A program made the translations under genes and the position numbers. Positions 52,804 to 64,000 of a DNA stretch of 64,000 nucleotides are shown here, one piece after another. The notes under the pieces were generated by a model. It had not been told where the DNA came from. It did not search any database and saw only the letters and a program-made list of their open reading frames with translations. Every line of letters starts with the position of its first letter. Position 1 is the stretch's first letter. The DNA comes from Deinococcus soli (ex Cha et al. 2016) (GTDB lineage: Bacteria > Deinococcota > Deinococci > Deinococcales > Deinococcaceae): the NCBI RefSeq assembly GCF_001007995.1, contig NZ_CP011389.1, positions 558,001 through 622,000 of the forward strand, given 5' to 3'.

Positions 52804-53318
52804 GGGTGCTCCTGGCAGGAGTAGATGGGTTCGAGTTCGTCCAGCACGCGCTGGAGGTGGTGGGTGGCGGCCTGCACGGTGTCCAAGTGCAGGCCCTGGA
52901 AGGCGGTGACGTACGCGCGGACGAACTCGCTGTCCATGCGGCCCACGATGTCGCGTCCGGCGTCGGTGAGGTCCACGAGTTTCTCGCGGCGGTTCTCGGG
53001 GTTCTCGGTGCGCTGCGCCAGGCCACGCTTGACGAGCCGCTCGACGAGGTGGCTGGCGGCCGGGACGCTCAGGCGGGTCAGTTCGCTGAGCTGCGTGACG
53101 GTCATGGGCGCGCGGGCGCGCAGCTGGTGCATGGCGGTGATCTGCGAGAAGCTCAGGTCCCATTCGAGGAGCTCGTCCTGCATGCCCCGCATGACGCGGC
53201 TGCTGATCAGGCGGTGCAGGCGTTTCATGGTCCTGCCGAAGGCTTCGGCGGCCTGCACGTGTTCGGGGCTGAGGTTCGAGGGATCGGGCTCAGGGGGTGG
53301 TTGTTCCGGAGGCAACAT
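52800..53318 (-). CDS. MarR family transcriptional regulator
   Basis: A 172-residue winged-helix regulator: LLEWDLSFSQITAMHQLRARAPMTVTQLSELTRLSVPAASHLVERLVKRGLAQRTENPENRREKLVDLTDAG is the DNA-binding domain (about residues 50-122) and helices at both ends form the dimer. The N terminus is Pro-rich. It is translationally coupled to the exporter and most likely represses the operon. An inverted repeat covers its start region. Confidence 0.93.
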   Translation of the reverse strand: MLPPEQPPPEPDPSNLSPEHVQAAEAFGRTMKRLHRLISSRVMRGMQDELLEWDLSFSQITAMHQLRARAPMTVTQLSELTRLSVPAASHLVERLVKRGLAQRTENPENRREKLVDLTDAGRDIVGRMDSEFVRAYVTAFQGLHLDTVQAATHHLQRVLDELEPIYSCQEHP

Positions 53319-53325
53319 GGTTCGA

Positions 53326-53344
53326 AGTGTGAAACAGTCTCACT
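53326..53344. promoter_or_regulatory. probable MarR operator
   Basis: AGTGTGA-AACAG-TCTCACT, seven-base arms with one mismatch, eight bases upstream of the MarR start. On the minus strand CACACT (overlapping the repeat) lies seven bases before the ATG and may be the -10 box, so binding here would block transcription. Confidence 0.5.
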
Positions 53345-53473
53345 ATCAAGAAAGTGCGGCAGGCCACATCTTTCGAAGGGTCATCCAGATGGCCTACTCC
53401 GCCCAGGTCACTCCCCTCAAGAGGCAGAGGCGGCCCCGACGAGGACCGCCTCCAGTCAAACCTCCCGCATTTT

Positions 53474-53607
53474 GTACGGATTCCGTCTGTTGCGATGGCA
53501 GATCGGCATACCACCGATCTGCCGACTGCATGCCCGGAATCCGTCCTGTTCCTGCTCGCCCCACCCGGGTTGAACGGTTTTGGCAAACCATTCAACCGGA
53601 AGTTCGT
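53474..53607 (+). repeat. small multi-hairpin repeat, family 1
   Basis: Begins GTACGGATTCCG, has a GGCAGATCGG/CCGATCTGCC stem (10 bp) and GGTTGAACGGTTT/AAACCATTCAACC, and ends with a degenerate CGGAAGTTCG next to the TAA stop of the aminotransferase gene. It lies between two minus-strand genes. Confidence 0.8.
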
Positions 53608-53608
53608 T

Positions 53609-54766
<1,158 letters not shown>

Positions 54767-54890
54767 GTGCTGCATCTTAGGCGGGCGGCCGTGGCGGCGC
54801 GGCGCCCCTGTGCAGCACTGCGTGAGAAACACCACCTTGACTGATCAGACTGTGAGGACACTGTGGGAATTCCCTGATGAAATGAGGGGA

Positions 54891-55811
54891 ATGAAGCGAG
54901 CCGTCCTCCTCCTCCTGACCGCCGCCGTCTGCGCCGCCCATGCCCAGTCGGGCAGCGCCCTCCGTGACTCCAACGCCCCCACCGTGCCCTTCGGCACCCC
55001 CACCACCCAGCCCGCCCCCCTGACGCTGCCCGGCGGGCAGGCCGTCGACGCGAACGCCATGGTGGACAGCGCCGACCTCTTCGACCTGCTCGTGCAGGCG
55101 GACTTCCGTGCCTGCGGGCAGGCGGCGCACCGCGACCCCACCCTGGACGCCGTCGCGGCCCGCGTCGCGCGCGGATTCGCGCTGAAAAGCGAACTGCTCG
55201 CCGCGCGGCTGCGCCCCCTGCGCGCCAACCAGTTCGTCCTGCCGAAACTGGGCCGCGCGCCCGCCGTCCTGAAGGCGCTGGCCAACCAGTGCGCCATGCG
55301 CGTCGGCTTCAGCCGCTACGGCGTCGCCGTGCAGGACGGCCGCGCCGCGCTGGTCGCCATGCAGCCCGCCCAGATCGTCGCGGACGACGCCCGCGCGTGG
55401 CTGCTGCGCTTCCTGGACCTGACCAACGAGGCCCGACGCCAGGGGCAACGCTGCGGCGACCAACTGTTCCACAGCGCCGCACCGCTGACCTGGAACGACC
55501 AGCTGAGCGTGTCCGCGCAGGGGCACGTCAGCGACATGATCCGCCTGAACTTCCGCGGGCACGTCAACCCCGAGACCGGCAGCACCCCCGAGAGCCGCGC
55601 GCGGGCCGCCGGGTACCCCAGTGGCGAGGTGGGCGAAAACGCCGCGTACGACTCGGTCACGCCCGAGGACGCCCTCCAGAGCCTGCTGGACAGCCCCGGC
55701 CACTGCCGGACCCTCATGAATCCGGACTGGCGCGAGTTCGGCGCGGCGATGGGCAACGGCACGCCCGACACGGTGTTTGCCACGTACTGGGTGCAGAGCT
55801 TCGGACGGTAA
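54891..55811 (+). CDS. exported CAP/SCP-domain protein
   Basis: A 306-residue secreted protein: signal peptide (MKRAVLLLLTAAVCAAHAQS), a Pro/Thr-rich stretch, a middle region with two cysteines, and a C-terminal CAP (SCP/PR1) domain from LLRFLDLTNEARRQ. It includes LTWNDQLSVSAQGHVSDMIRLNFRGHVNPETGSTPESRARAAGY and GENAAYDSVTPEDALQSLLDSPGHCRTLMNPDWREFGAAMG. Bacterial CAP proteins are secreted and thought to bind sterols, lipids or wall components. The ATG follows GAGGGG closely. Confidence 0.87.
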   Translation: MKRAVLLLLTAAVCAAHAQSGSALRDSNAPTVPFGTPTTQPAPLTLPGGQAVDANAMVDSADLFDLLVQADFRACGQAAHRDPTLDAVAARVARGFALKSELLAARLRPLRANQFVLPKLGRAPAVLKALANQCAMRVGFSRYGVAVQDGRAALVAMQPAQIVADDARAWLLRFLDLTNEARRQGQRCGDQLFHSAAPLTWNDQLSVSAQGHVSDMIRLNFRGHVNPETGSTPESRARAAGYPSGEVGENAAYDSVTPEDALQSLLDSPGHCRTLMNPDWREFGAAMGNGTPDTVFATYWVQSFGR

Positions 55812-55958
55812 GACGGCAGACGACTGATGGCTGATGGCAGGAGGGGGTGCAGGCGGGTGCGCCCCTATCCCCAGCCTGCACTGCCCTGCCGCCAACCCAC
55901 TGGCCCGCATGAAGGCCACCGATACGGCTGGCGGGCGGACAGCGGCTAGGCTGCGGGC

Positions 55959-57298
<1,340 letters not shown>

Positions 57299-57299
<1 letters not shown>

Positions 57300-57453
57300 T
57301 ACGGATTCCGTCTGTTTCGTTGACAACCCGGAACATCATCGGGTTGCCCACTCCACGCCCGGAACCCGTTCCGCTCCTGCTCGCTCTGCTGCGCAGCTCT
57401 CCGACTCCGCTCGGGTTGACGGTTTTTGCAAACCTTTCAACCGGAGTCCGTAT
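57299..57453 (+). repeat. small multi-hairpin repeat, family 1, most complete copy
   Basis: Bounded by ATACGGATTCCG and CGGAGTCCGTAT. Inside are a CAACCCGG/CGGGTTG stem (changed on both sides relative to the CAGATCGG stem of other copies), a GCTGCGCAGC module and a GGTTGACGGTTT...AAACCTTTCAACC hairpin. It lies between convergent genes and its first base is the last base of the CoA-disulfide reductase TGA. Confidence 0.85.
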
Positions 57454-57462
57454 GATCACAGC

Positions 57463-57492
57463 GCGGCCCGCCTCCACCGGGAAGCGGGCCGC
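57463..57492 (-). terminator. serA terminator hairpin
   Basis: GCGGCCCGC/GCGGGCCGC, 9 bp with a 12-base loop, 14 bases after the serA stop. Confidence 0.6.
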
Positions 57493-57506
57493 GAGATCTG
57501 TACGGT

Positions 57507-59135
<1,629 letters not shown>

Positions 59136-59178
59136 GTCCCGAGGGTACGCGCCCCCCGGGCGACGGGCGCTGATTTGG

Positions 59179-59679
59179 CTAGGGGGAGGCAGCGGGCACC
59201 CAGCGCATCCGCAGGTTCAGCTCGTCCCCACCGCAGGGCTGGAATCCGGCGCGGCGGTACAGCCCCTCGGCGCGGTTGCCCCGGGCCACGTTCAGGACGA
59301 CGGGCCGGTCTGCCCAGCGTTGCAGGGCCGCCAGGGCCGCGCCTCCATGGCCGCGGCCCTGCCAGTCCGGGTGCAGAGCAACATCGATCAGGGTGACGAC
59401 CTCATCCCAGTTCACCAGGGCGTACCCGATGGTCTCTTCCGGTGCCGCCGCGCCGGCCGGGAACAGGTGACTGATGAGGTAGGTGCGGTGATCCGGGTAC
59501 GCCGCCCGGTAGGCCTGCTGCTGCGCGCGGTGTTGCAGGTCATGCATCTGGTTGCGGATGGCGTCCGGCAGGGCGTTCAGGTGCGCCCGGTGGCAAGCGG
59601 CAACCGCCCGGACGAACGGATCGTCCGGGCCGGTCTCCTGCCAGCCGCGCGGGAGGTCAGGGTGGGGCGGGTGGTTCAC
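59179..59679 (-). CDS. GNAT family acetyltransferase
   Basis: A 166-residue N-acetyltransferase. The acetyl-CoA site is VTLIDVALHPDWQGRGHGGAALAALQRWA (Q/RxxGxG/A form), preceded by the strand TIGYALVNWDEV and followed by VARGNRAEGLYRRAGFQPCG. I chose GTG 59679 because it overlaps the TGA of the upstream gene by four bases (GTGA); another GTG eight codons upstream lies inside that gene. The substrate is unknown. Last gene of the collar-protein run. Confidence 0.85.
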   Translation of the reverse strand: MNHPPHPDLPRGWQETGPDDPFVRAVAACHRAHLNALPDAIRNQMHDLQHRAQQQAYRAAYPDHRTYLISHLFPAGAAAPEETIGYALVNWDEVVTLIDVALHPDWQGRGHGGAALAALQRWADRPVVLNVARGNRAEGLYRRAGFQPCGGDELNLRMRWVPAASP

Positions 59680-60740
59680 GCGTGCAGGTAGGTGTGCAGC
59701 CACCCGCTGCGCAGCCCCGCCGGTTCCAGGTTCAGCAGACTGGGTGACGTCAGCGGCTGCGCCTTCCCGGCCCCGAGCAGCGTCAATGGCGCGCGGAGTA
59801 CGCCGTGGCCGTCCACGTTCAGGGTGCCCCGCGACCCGGTCACGGTGGCGCAGGCCAGCGCGGTGTGGATCGTGGTGGGATTCAGCGGGCCGCTCAGGGC
59901 GGCGCTGATCCAGCGGCCGGTGTCGAAGCCGAGCGCCTGGACGGGCGACAGGCCGCTTGAGGCGTGAGCCAACGCGCGCGGCACGTTCAAGTCCGGCGCC
60001 GTCAGGCCCCCTGCACTCACGCTGAACCCGGCGCGGCGCAGGGCCTCCACGGTCGCGGCGCCCGTGCCACTGGCCAGCACGTGTACGTGCGCGGCGCCGG
60101 ACTCCCGGATCTGGCGCACGAGGGCTGCGTGGTCCGGCGCGGCCGGATCGAACAGGGCTGTGCCGCTCAGGGTGCCGCGTCCGGCCTGCAGTCCGCTGGT
60201 CACCGCGAAGGGCAGGTCATACCCACTGTCCAGGTGCGAGATCAGCAGATACACCCCCCCCTGGCGGGCCAGGGTACGGGCGTGCGCCCACTCGGCCTCC
60301 CAGCTGTGCAAGGACGCCGTGAGGGCCAGCGGGGCGGGCCGGTGCAGGTCTGGTCGCTGCACGCCGAACTCCGCCGCCAGGACCGGGGTGGGGCGTTCCA
60401 GCAGCGCGGGCTGCGCGGCGTGGGTCAGGCCGTCGCCCAGCAGCACCAGCAGGTCCGGGCTGTCCCGCAGGGCGGCGCGGGCCGCCTCGACCACGGCGCG
60501 GGGGGTCGGGCCAGTCTGAACCGTACTCAGGGTGACGTGCTGGCCGTCCAGACTGCCGGTCAGGCCGGCCATGAATGTCCCGGCCATGGCCGGGTAGGGA
60601 CTGCGTCGAGGCAGCACCACGGCGACGCGGGCAGCGCGGCGAGGCGCGGCCTGTGCGGCGGCGGGCAGGGCCGCGCCGCTGAGTGCAGCGAGGACCTTGA
60701 GAAGGCGGCGGCGGGTGGTCTGCGGTTGTGTATTGGTCAT
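59676..60740 (-). CDS. exported periplasmic-binding-protein-like protein
   Basis: A 354-residue protein with a twin-arginine-like signal (TTRRRLLKVLAALSGAALPAAAQAA) and a type I periplasmic-binding fold: VAVVLPRRSPYPAMAGTFMAGLTGSLDGQ at the start, DLLVLLGDGLTHAA, ALTASLHSWEAEWAHARTLARQGGVYLLIS, and VQALGFDTGRWISAAL near the end. It resembles amino-acid or ANF-receptor-type substrate-binding proteins, but no ABC permease or ATPase genes are adjacent. It starts 18 bases after the first tail-collar gene and overlaps the GNAT gene by four bases. Confidence 0.72.
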   Translation of the reverse strand: MTNTQPQTTRRRLLKVLAALSGAALPAAAQAAPRRAARVAVVLPRRSPYPAMAGTFMAGLTGSLDGQHVTLSTVQTGPTPRAVVEAARAALRDSPDLLVLLGDGLTHAAQPALLERPTPVLAAEFGVQRPDLHRPAPLALTASLHSWEAEWAHARTLARQGGVYLLISHLDSGYDLPFAVTSGLQAGRGTLSGTALFDPAAPDHAALVRQIRESGAAHVHVLASGTGAATVEALRRAGFSVSAGGLTAPDLNVPRALAHASSGLSPVQALGFDTGRWISAALSGPLNPTTIHTALACATVTGSRGTLNVDGHGVLRAPLTLLGAGKAQPLTSPSLLNLEPAGLRSGWLHTYLHA

Positions 60741-60758
60741 GGCGCGCCAGCTTTCCGC

Positions 60759-61274
60759 TCAGGAGCGGGGAGGGTAGATGCCCTGCAACGCGATGATGAA
60801 GTTCATGGTCAGGTAGGGCTGCATGTTGTTGTGGGGTTGACTGCCGCCCTGGATACTCAGGGTTGATGGGCTCAGCGTGGCGTTGGGAGTGGGCACGTAG
60901 GGGGTGACGTTCGAGCCGCGGGCCAGGGCCAGGTTGGCGGGATTGTCACTCTCTGCCGGGTCAATCGCGGCGTTCAGGGTGTGGGTGTGTACAGGCATCT
61001 GGGTGGAGAGCAGCGTGACAGCAGCCGTGCCGCTACTTTCGCCCAGGCTGCGCGGTGTGAGTCCGGGGCCAGTGCCCCAGTGCATGGGCGCGCGGCCCTG
61101 CAGGTTGGGCAGTGCAAAAGTGGTGGTGCCGTTGCCACCGTAGGTCGTGCCCAGGAGGGAGAACAGGGCGGTGTTCTGGCTGATGGGGAGGATCTGACCG
61201 TTGCAGAATGCCCAGCCGTACGGCGCGAAGTTACCTGCGAATATACGGATCTCACCGACGTACGCTTCTGACAT
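60759..61274 (-). CDS. phage tail-collar domain protein (third in transcription order)
   Basis: A 171-residue protein of the tail-collar / microcystin-dependent-protein family: YVGEIRIFAGNFAPYGWAFCNGQILPISQNTALFSLLGTTYGGNGTTTFALPNLQGRAPMHWG is the hallmark N-terminal half, and GGSQPHNNMQPYLTMNFIIALQGIYP the C-terminal strand. These small proteins form trimeric knobs or fibre tips. It is the last of three tandem copies. The start at 61274 begins MSEAYVGEIR, parallel to its neighbour. Confidence 0.9.
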   Translation of the reverse strand: MSEAYVGEIRIFAGNFAPYGWAFCNGQILPISQNTALFSLLGTTYGGNGTTTFALPNLQGRAPMHWGTGPGLTPRSLGESSGTAAVTLLSTQMPVHTHTLNAAIDPAESDNPANLALARGSNVTPYVPTPNATLSPSTLSIQGGSQPHNNMQPYLTMNFIIALQGIYPPRS

Positions 61275-61333
61275 GAAAACCTCTGTGAGCGAATGGAGGC
61301 TGATGTGGTGGATCCGGCGCCCGGACCCACGAC

Positions 61334-61846
61334 TCAGGCGGGGCTGGGGAAGATGCCGTACACCGCGATGATGAACGACACGCACAGGTAGGGCGCCATG
61401 TTGCTGTGCGGCTGACTGCCCCCACTCGCCGTGATGCTGCTGGCATTCATGGCCGCAGACGGTGTGTCTTCCAGAAACAGGTCCCCGGTGCTGGGTGGCG
61501 CCAGCAGGTTGCCGCCGGGCGCGCTGGTCGTGGCGGTGGCGGCCACACCCAGGGAGTGGCTATGGGACGGGATCTGGTTGGTCGTCAACTGGACGTTCTC
61601 CGTTCCCACTGTGCTGCCAATCGTGAAGGTCGTCCCCAGGGCGCTGCCCATGTGGATCGGCACACGGCCCTGAAGATTGGGCAATGCAAAGTTGGTCTGG
61701 CCGTCACCGCCGTAGGTCGTGCCGATCAGGGCAAACAGCGCGTCGTATTCGGAGATGGGCAGTAGCTGACCATTACAGAAGAGCCAGCCGGCAGGGGCGA
61801 AGTTTCCGGCAAACTGACGAATCTCGCCGATGTAAGGCTCTGACAT
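61334..61846 (-). CDS. phage tail-collar domain protein (second in transcription order)
   Basis: A 170-residue paralog with the same two conserved blocks (YIGEIRQFAGNFAPAGWLFCNGQLLPISEYDALFALIGTTYGGDGQTNFALPNLQGRVPIHMG and GGSQPHSNMAPYLCVSFIIAVYGIFP). The middle 60 residues, which form the exposed tip in this family, differ from the other two copies. Nine bases separate it from the upstream copy and 59 from the downstream one. Confidence 0.9.
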   Translation of the reverse strand: MSEPYIGEIRQFAGNFAPAGWLFCNGQLLPISEYDALFALIGTTYGGDGQTNFALPNLQGRVPIHMGSALGTTFTIGSTVGTENVQLTTNQIPSHSHSLGVAATATTSAPGGNLLAPPSTGDLFLEDTPSAAMNASSITASGGSQPHSNMAPYLCVSFIIAVYGIFPSPA

Positions 61847-61855
61847 GACGACTCC

Positions 61856-62362
61856 TTAGGGCCGCGAGGGGTAGATGCCCACCAGCGCGATGATGTAGTT
61901 CAGCACCAGGGACGGTTGCATGTTGATGTGAGGCTGACTGCCTCCCGCCCCCCCCACGGTGCTGCCCACCAGTGCGGCAGACACTGCTCCGGAGCTGTAC
62001 AGGTTGCCGCCGTGAGCAGGCGCGGCCAGGACAGCGCCGGTGGGCACCGGGGTGGTGCCAGCCTGCGAGCTGGCCTGCACGGTGTGGGTGTGCTGGGGGA
62101 GCTCGGTCAGCGTGAGGGTGTGGTTGACTTCTCCGCCCGCCTGTCCCTGGGTGTAGCCGTTTCCTGCGTGGATCGGCATGCGCCCTTGTAGGTTGGGTAA
62201 CGCGAAATTGGTCTGGCCGTTCCCACCGTACGTGGTGCCCAGCAGGGAGAACAGCGCCTGATTCTGGTTGATGGGCAGCAGTTGTCCGTTGCACAGAGCC
62301 CAGCCCCTGGGCGCGAAGTTGAAACTGGTCAGGCGGATTTCAGCAAGGAAGGGATCAGCCAT
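61856..62362 (-). CDS. phage tail-collar domain protein (first in transcription order)
   Basis: A 168-residue paralog (FLAEIRLTSFNFAPRGWALCNGQLLPINQNQALFSLLGTTYGGNGQTNFALPNLQGRMPIHAG ... GGSQPHINMQPSLVLNYIIALVGIYP). It begins 12 bases after the stop of the large beta-helix protein gene, so all belong to one transcript. Triplets of such genes occur in many bacterial genomes outside prophages; no other tail genes are seen here. Confidence 0.9.
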   Translation of the reverse strand: MADPFLAEIRLTSFNFAPRGWALCNGQLLPINQNQALFSLLGTTYGGNGQTNFALPNLQGRMPIHAGNGYTQGQAGGEVNHTLTLTELPQHTHTVQASSQAGTTPVPTGAVLAAPAHGGNLYSSGAVSAALVGSTVGGAGGSQPHINMQPSLVLNYIIALVGIYPSRP

Positions 62363-62374
62363 ACAGACTCCTGG

Positions 62375-64000
62375 TTAGTTGGGGGCCTGGCAGGTGCCAG
62401 CCACGGGGGCGAAGGTGCCGCTCAGCCGGACTGTCGAGCCGTTGTTGACCGCAGTGACGCCCGCAGAGCTGGGCGCGGCAGTGTCAATCTGGAAGGTACT
62501 GCCCAACAGTTGCCGGAGCCGGAATCCCGAAATGGGAGCGGGGTTGGGCGCGACACTGGTGTTACCGATAGGCTTCACGCACAGGAAGTTCCCCTGACCG
62601 GACGTCGTGCTGCTGGTCAAGGCAATGCCGTCAAGGTTGTTGGGATGGGCAGGGCTAGAAACATTGTTGTTCGTCAGGATCACGTCCATGCGCGCGGCAC
62701 CGTCCATGGTCCGGAACTGCATGCCATACAGGCCGTAACTGGTGATGGTGTTCCCGCTGACCTCGAAGCGGGCTGAACCTGCCACTCGCTGGGCCAGATC
62801 GATGGGATTGGCGTTGCCGCTTGTGGACAGGGACAGGGTGTTGTTCTGAATCCTGCCGTGATCCACGCTGGTGCTCCCGGTCGGGCGCTGCGCCTCGTAG
62901 GTGACGCCGTTGCCCGTTCCGGCGTGCGTGAAGCTGTTGTTCCGGATCAGGTACGTGTTGCTGGTGTTGCCTGTGGGGTTCAGGTACACGCTGGAGGCTG
63001 TGTTGTTCTGGAATGAGCTGTCCTGCACGCTCAGGTTCAGGGTGCCGGTACTGGCCGTGCCGAATGGCGTGAACTGCACGCCGACATGGTTCTGCTGCAC
63101 CACCATGCGGTTGAGGTTCACGGTGAGGTTTGCGGTGTCGGGTTGCAGGTGGATGCCGATATTGCCGGCACTGGCTGCGGTCTGAATCGTTCCTCCTGAG
63201 CCGGCTGAGCCGCTGCCGGTGACGGTCAGGGTGCCGCCCACCTGTTCAAGGTTGACGCCCCGGCCGTTCGTGGCGGGGTTGGCGGCGTCCAGGCGGGTGG
63301 AGGTCAGGTTCACTGTTCCGTTTTTCAGGTTCAGGGCGAGCCCGTTACTGGCCCTCACCTGCGTCAGGGTGCCGTTCAGGGTGCCGAAGTTCGTGCCGGT
63401 TATGCCGTCGGTGCTTCCCTGCACGCTCAGGCCGGTCAGGGTGTTGTTGCTGGCGAGCGTCACGCCGGCGCCGCCGGTCACCTGGAGGAGCGGGGCCGTT
63501 GCGGCCGTCAGGAGGGTCGAGCCGTTTACGGTCAGGGCCGTACCGGCCCCGACGGTCGCCTGGGCGTTTTTCAGGGTGAAGGTGGTCGGCTGGCTGTACG
63601 TGCCGCTGGCGATGTAGATCAGGTCGTTGGGCCCAGAGGCAGTCTGGGCGGCGCTGACCGTATTGAAGGGGGTGGACTGGCGGCCGTCGCCGCTGCCACC
63701 TGCGCCGTTCACGAACCACACGCGCCCGTTGACGTTCACGGGGGCGGCCTGATTGCTGCCGGTGCAGCCGGTGCTGGTGTTCAGGCCGTAGCGCAGGGTA
63801 TCTGCGGTGGGGGTGCCGCCGCTGAAGGTGAAGGTGTCTGCGGCGTTGCGGGTCAGGGTCGCGCCCGCGCCGTCCCCGACCCTGGAGGTGAACGCGAAGG
63901 ACCCGTCGGCGTTCATGTTGAGAATGCCGCCGCGTGCACTGCCGTTGCCGGTGAAGGTCAGGGTGGGCGTGGCGCCGCCCGGAGTGGGTGGGTAGACGCT
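62375..64000 (-). CDS. large secreted beta-helix surface protein, C-terminal part
   Basis: The frame is open through base 64000, so the N terminus is outside the window; 541 codons are visible. The first about 75 residues are an Ig-like/cadherin-type repeat (GGILNMNADGSFAFTSRVGDGAGATLTRNAADTFTFSGGTPTADTLRYGLNTST). A right-handed parallel beta-helix of pectate-lyase type follows, with repeated Asn-rich turns (VQQNHVGVQFTP, SFQNNTASSVYLNP, LIRNNSFTHAG, IQNNTLSLS, VSGNTITSYGLYGMQF). It ends in a cap with two cysteines. It is probably an adhesin or polysaccharide-binding surface protein, first in the run with the collar genes. Confidence 0.82.
   Translation of the reverse strand, partial: SVYPPTPGGATPTLTFTGNGSARGGILNMNADGSFAFTSRVGDGAGATLTRNAADTFTFSGGTPTADTLRYGLNTSTGCTGSNQAAPVNVNGRVWFVNGAGGSGDGRQSTPFNTVSAAQTASGPNDLIYIASGTYSQPTTFTLKNAQATVGAGTALTVNGSTLLTAATAPLLQVTGGAGVTLASNNTLTGLSVQGSTDGITGTNFGTLNGTLTQVRASNGLALNLKNGTVNLTSTRLDAANPATNGRGVNLEQVGGTLTVTGSGSAGSGGTIQTAASAGNIGIHLQPDTANLTVNLNRMVVQQNHVGVQFTPFGTASTGTLNLSVQDSSFQNNTASSVYLNPTGNTSNTYLIRNNSFTHAGTGNGVTYEAQRPTGSTSVDHGRIQNNTLSLSTSGNANPIDLAQRVAGSARFEVSGNTITSYGLYGMQFRTMDGAARMDVILTNNNVSSPAHPNNLDGIALTSSTTSGQGNFLCVKPIGNTSVAPNPAPISGFRLRQLLGSTFQIDTAAPSSAGVTAVNNGSTVRLSGTFAPVAGTCQAPN

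Noticed and set aside
62375..64000. Prophage remnant at the right end because of the tail-collar genes
   Set aside because: No capsid, terminase, tail tube, lysis or integrase gene is visible, and collar-domain triplets also occur as stand-alone bacterial genes. The region beyond 64000 could still change this.

Overview
The window is a very GC-rich bacterial chromosome segment that looks like Deinococcus. The evidence is an archaeal-type (AspS2-class) aspartyl-tRNA synthetase, a housekeeping sigma factor with a long Lys/Ala/Pro tail, LysM envelope proteins, many Deinococcus-type lipoproteins, small multi-hairpin repeats, and a TANNNT -10 box 6-7 bases before the start codon of many genes (leaderless transcription). 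No tRNA, rRNA, CRISPR array, complete insertion sequence or phage genome was recognised.

Layout. 1-4.75 kb: the 3' end of a GH68 fructan enzyme, then a minus-strand DUF4129-MoxR-DUF58 operon. 4.8-11 kb: rpoD (sigA), an RsmC-type methyltransferase and leuS with a leader-peptide attenuator. 11-17.6 kb: a WGR-DUF1963 gene broken by one in-frame TGA, argS, a transglutaminase-like protein, a thioredoxin-domain (DUF255) protein and a small lipoprotein. 17.6-22.9 kb: a paired chromate transporter, a spermidine-synthase-like protein, a hydrolase, an exported unknown, and a non-discriminating-type aspS2 with an Asn/Asp-rich leader peptide. 23-27.5 kb: TetR plus MFS exporter, then an operon of CoA-ester lyase, MaoC hydratase and glycerate 2-kinase. 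27.6-37.1 kb: TPR-GGDEF, a secreted hydrolase, polyprenyl synthase, N-formylglutamate-amidohydrolase-like protein, LysM-M23 peptidase, dtd-DUF1844, LysM-NlpC/P60, and a decayed metallo-beta-lactamase gene. 37.1-48.9 kb: Crp/Fnr regulator, LolD-like ATPase, LolA-like protein, a barrel-like exported protein, amidase, a run of lipoproteins, miaB, three tandem lipoproteins and a ring-cleavage-type dioxygenase. 49-57.3 kb: AlaX-type editing protein, a small membrane protein, MarR plus EmrB-type exporter, class V aminotransferase, CAP-domain protein and CoA-disulfide reductase. 57.5-64 kb: serA, then a minus-strand run of GNAT, substrate-binding-like protein, three tail-collar proteins and a large beta-helix surface protein cut by the window end.

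How it works together. The strongest regulatory signal is a pair of 13-codon, apparently leaderless leader peptides in front of aspS2 and leuS, each followed by competing hairpins and an intrinsic terminator. The aspS2 leader carries three consecutive Asn codons, another Asn and two Asp codons. That fits an enzyme predicted to make Asp-tRNA(Asn) for tRNA-dependent asparagine synthesis. Six copies of one multi-hairpin repeat, and one of a second family, lie in intergenic gaps. In four of the seven the terminal repeat begins inside the TGA stop codon of a neighbouring gene.
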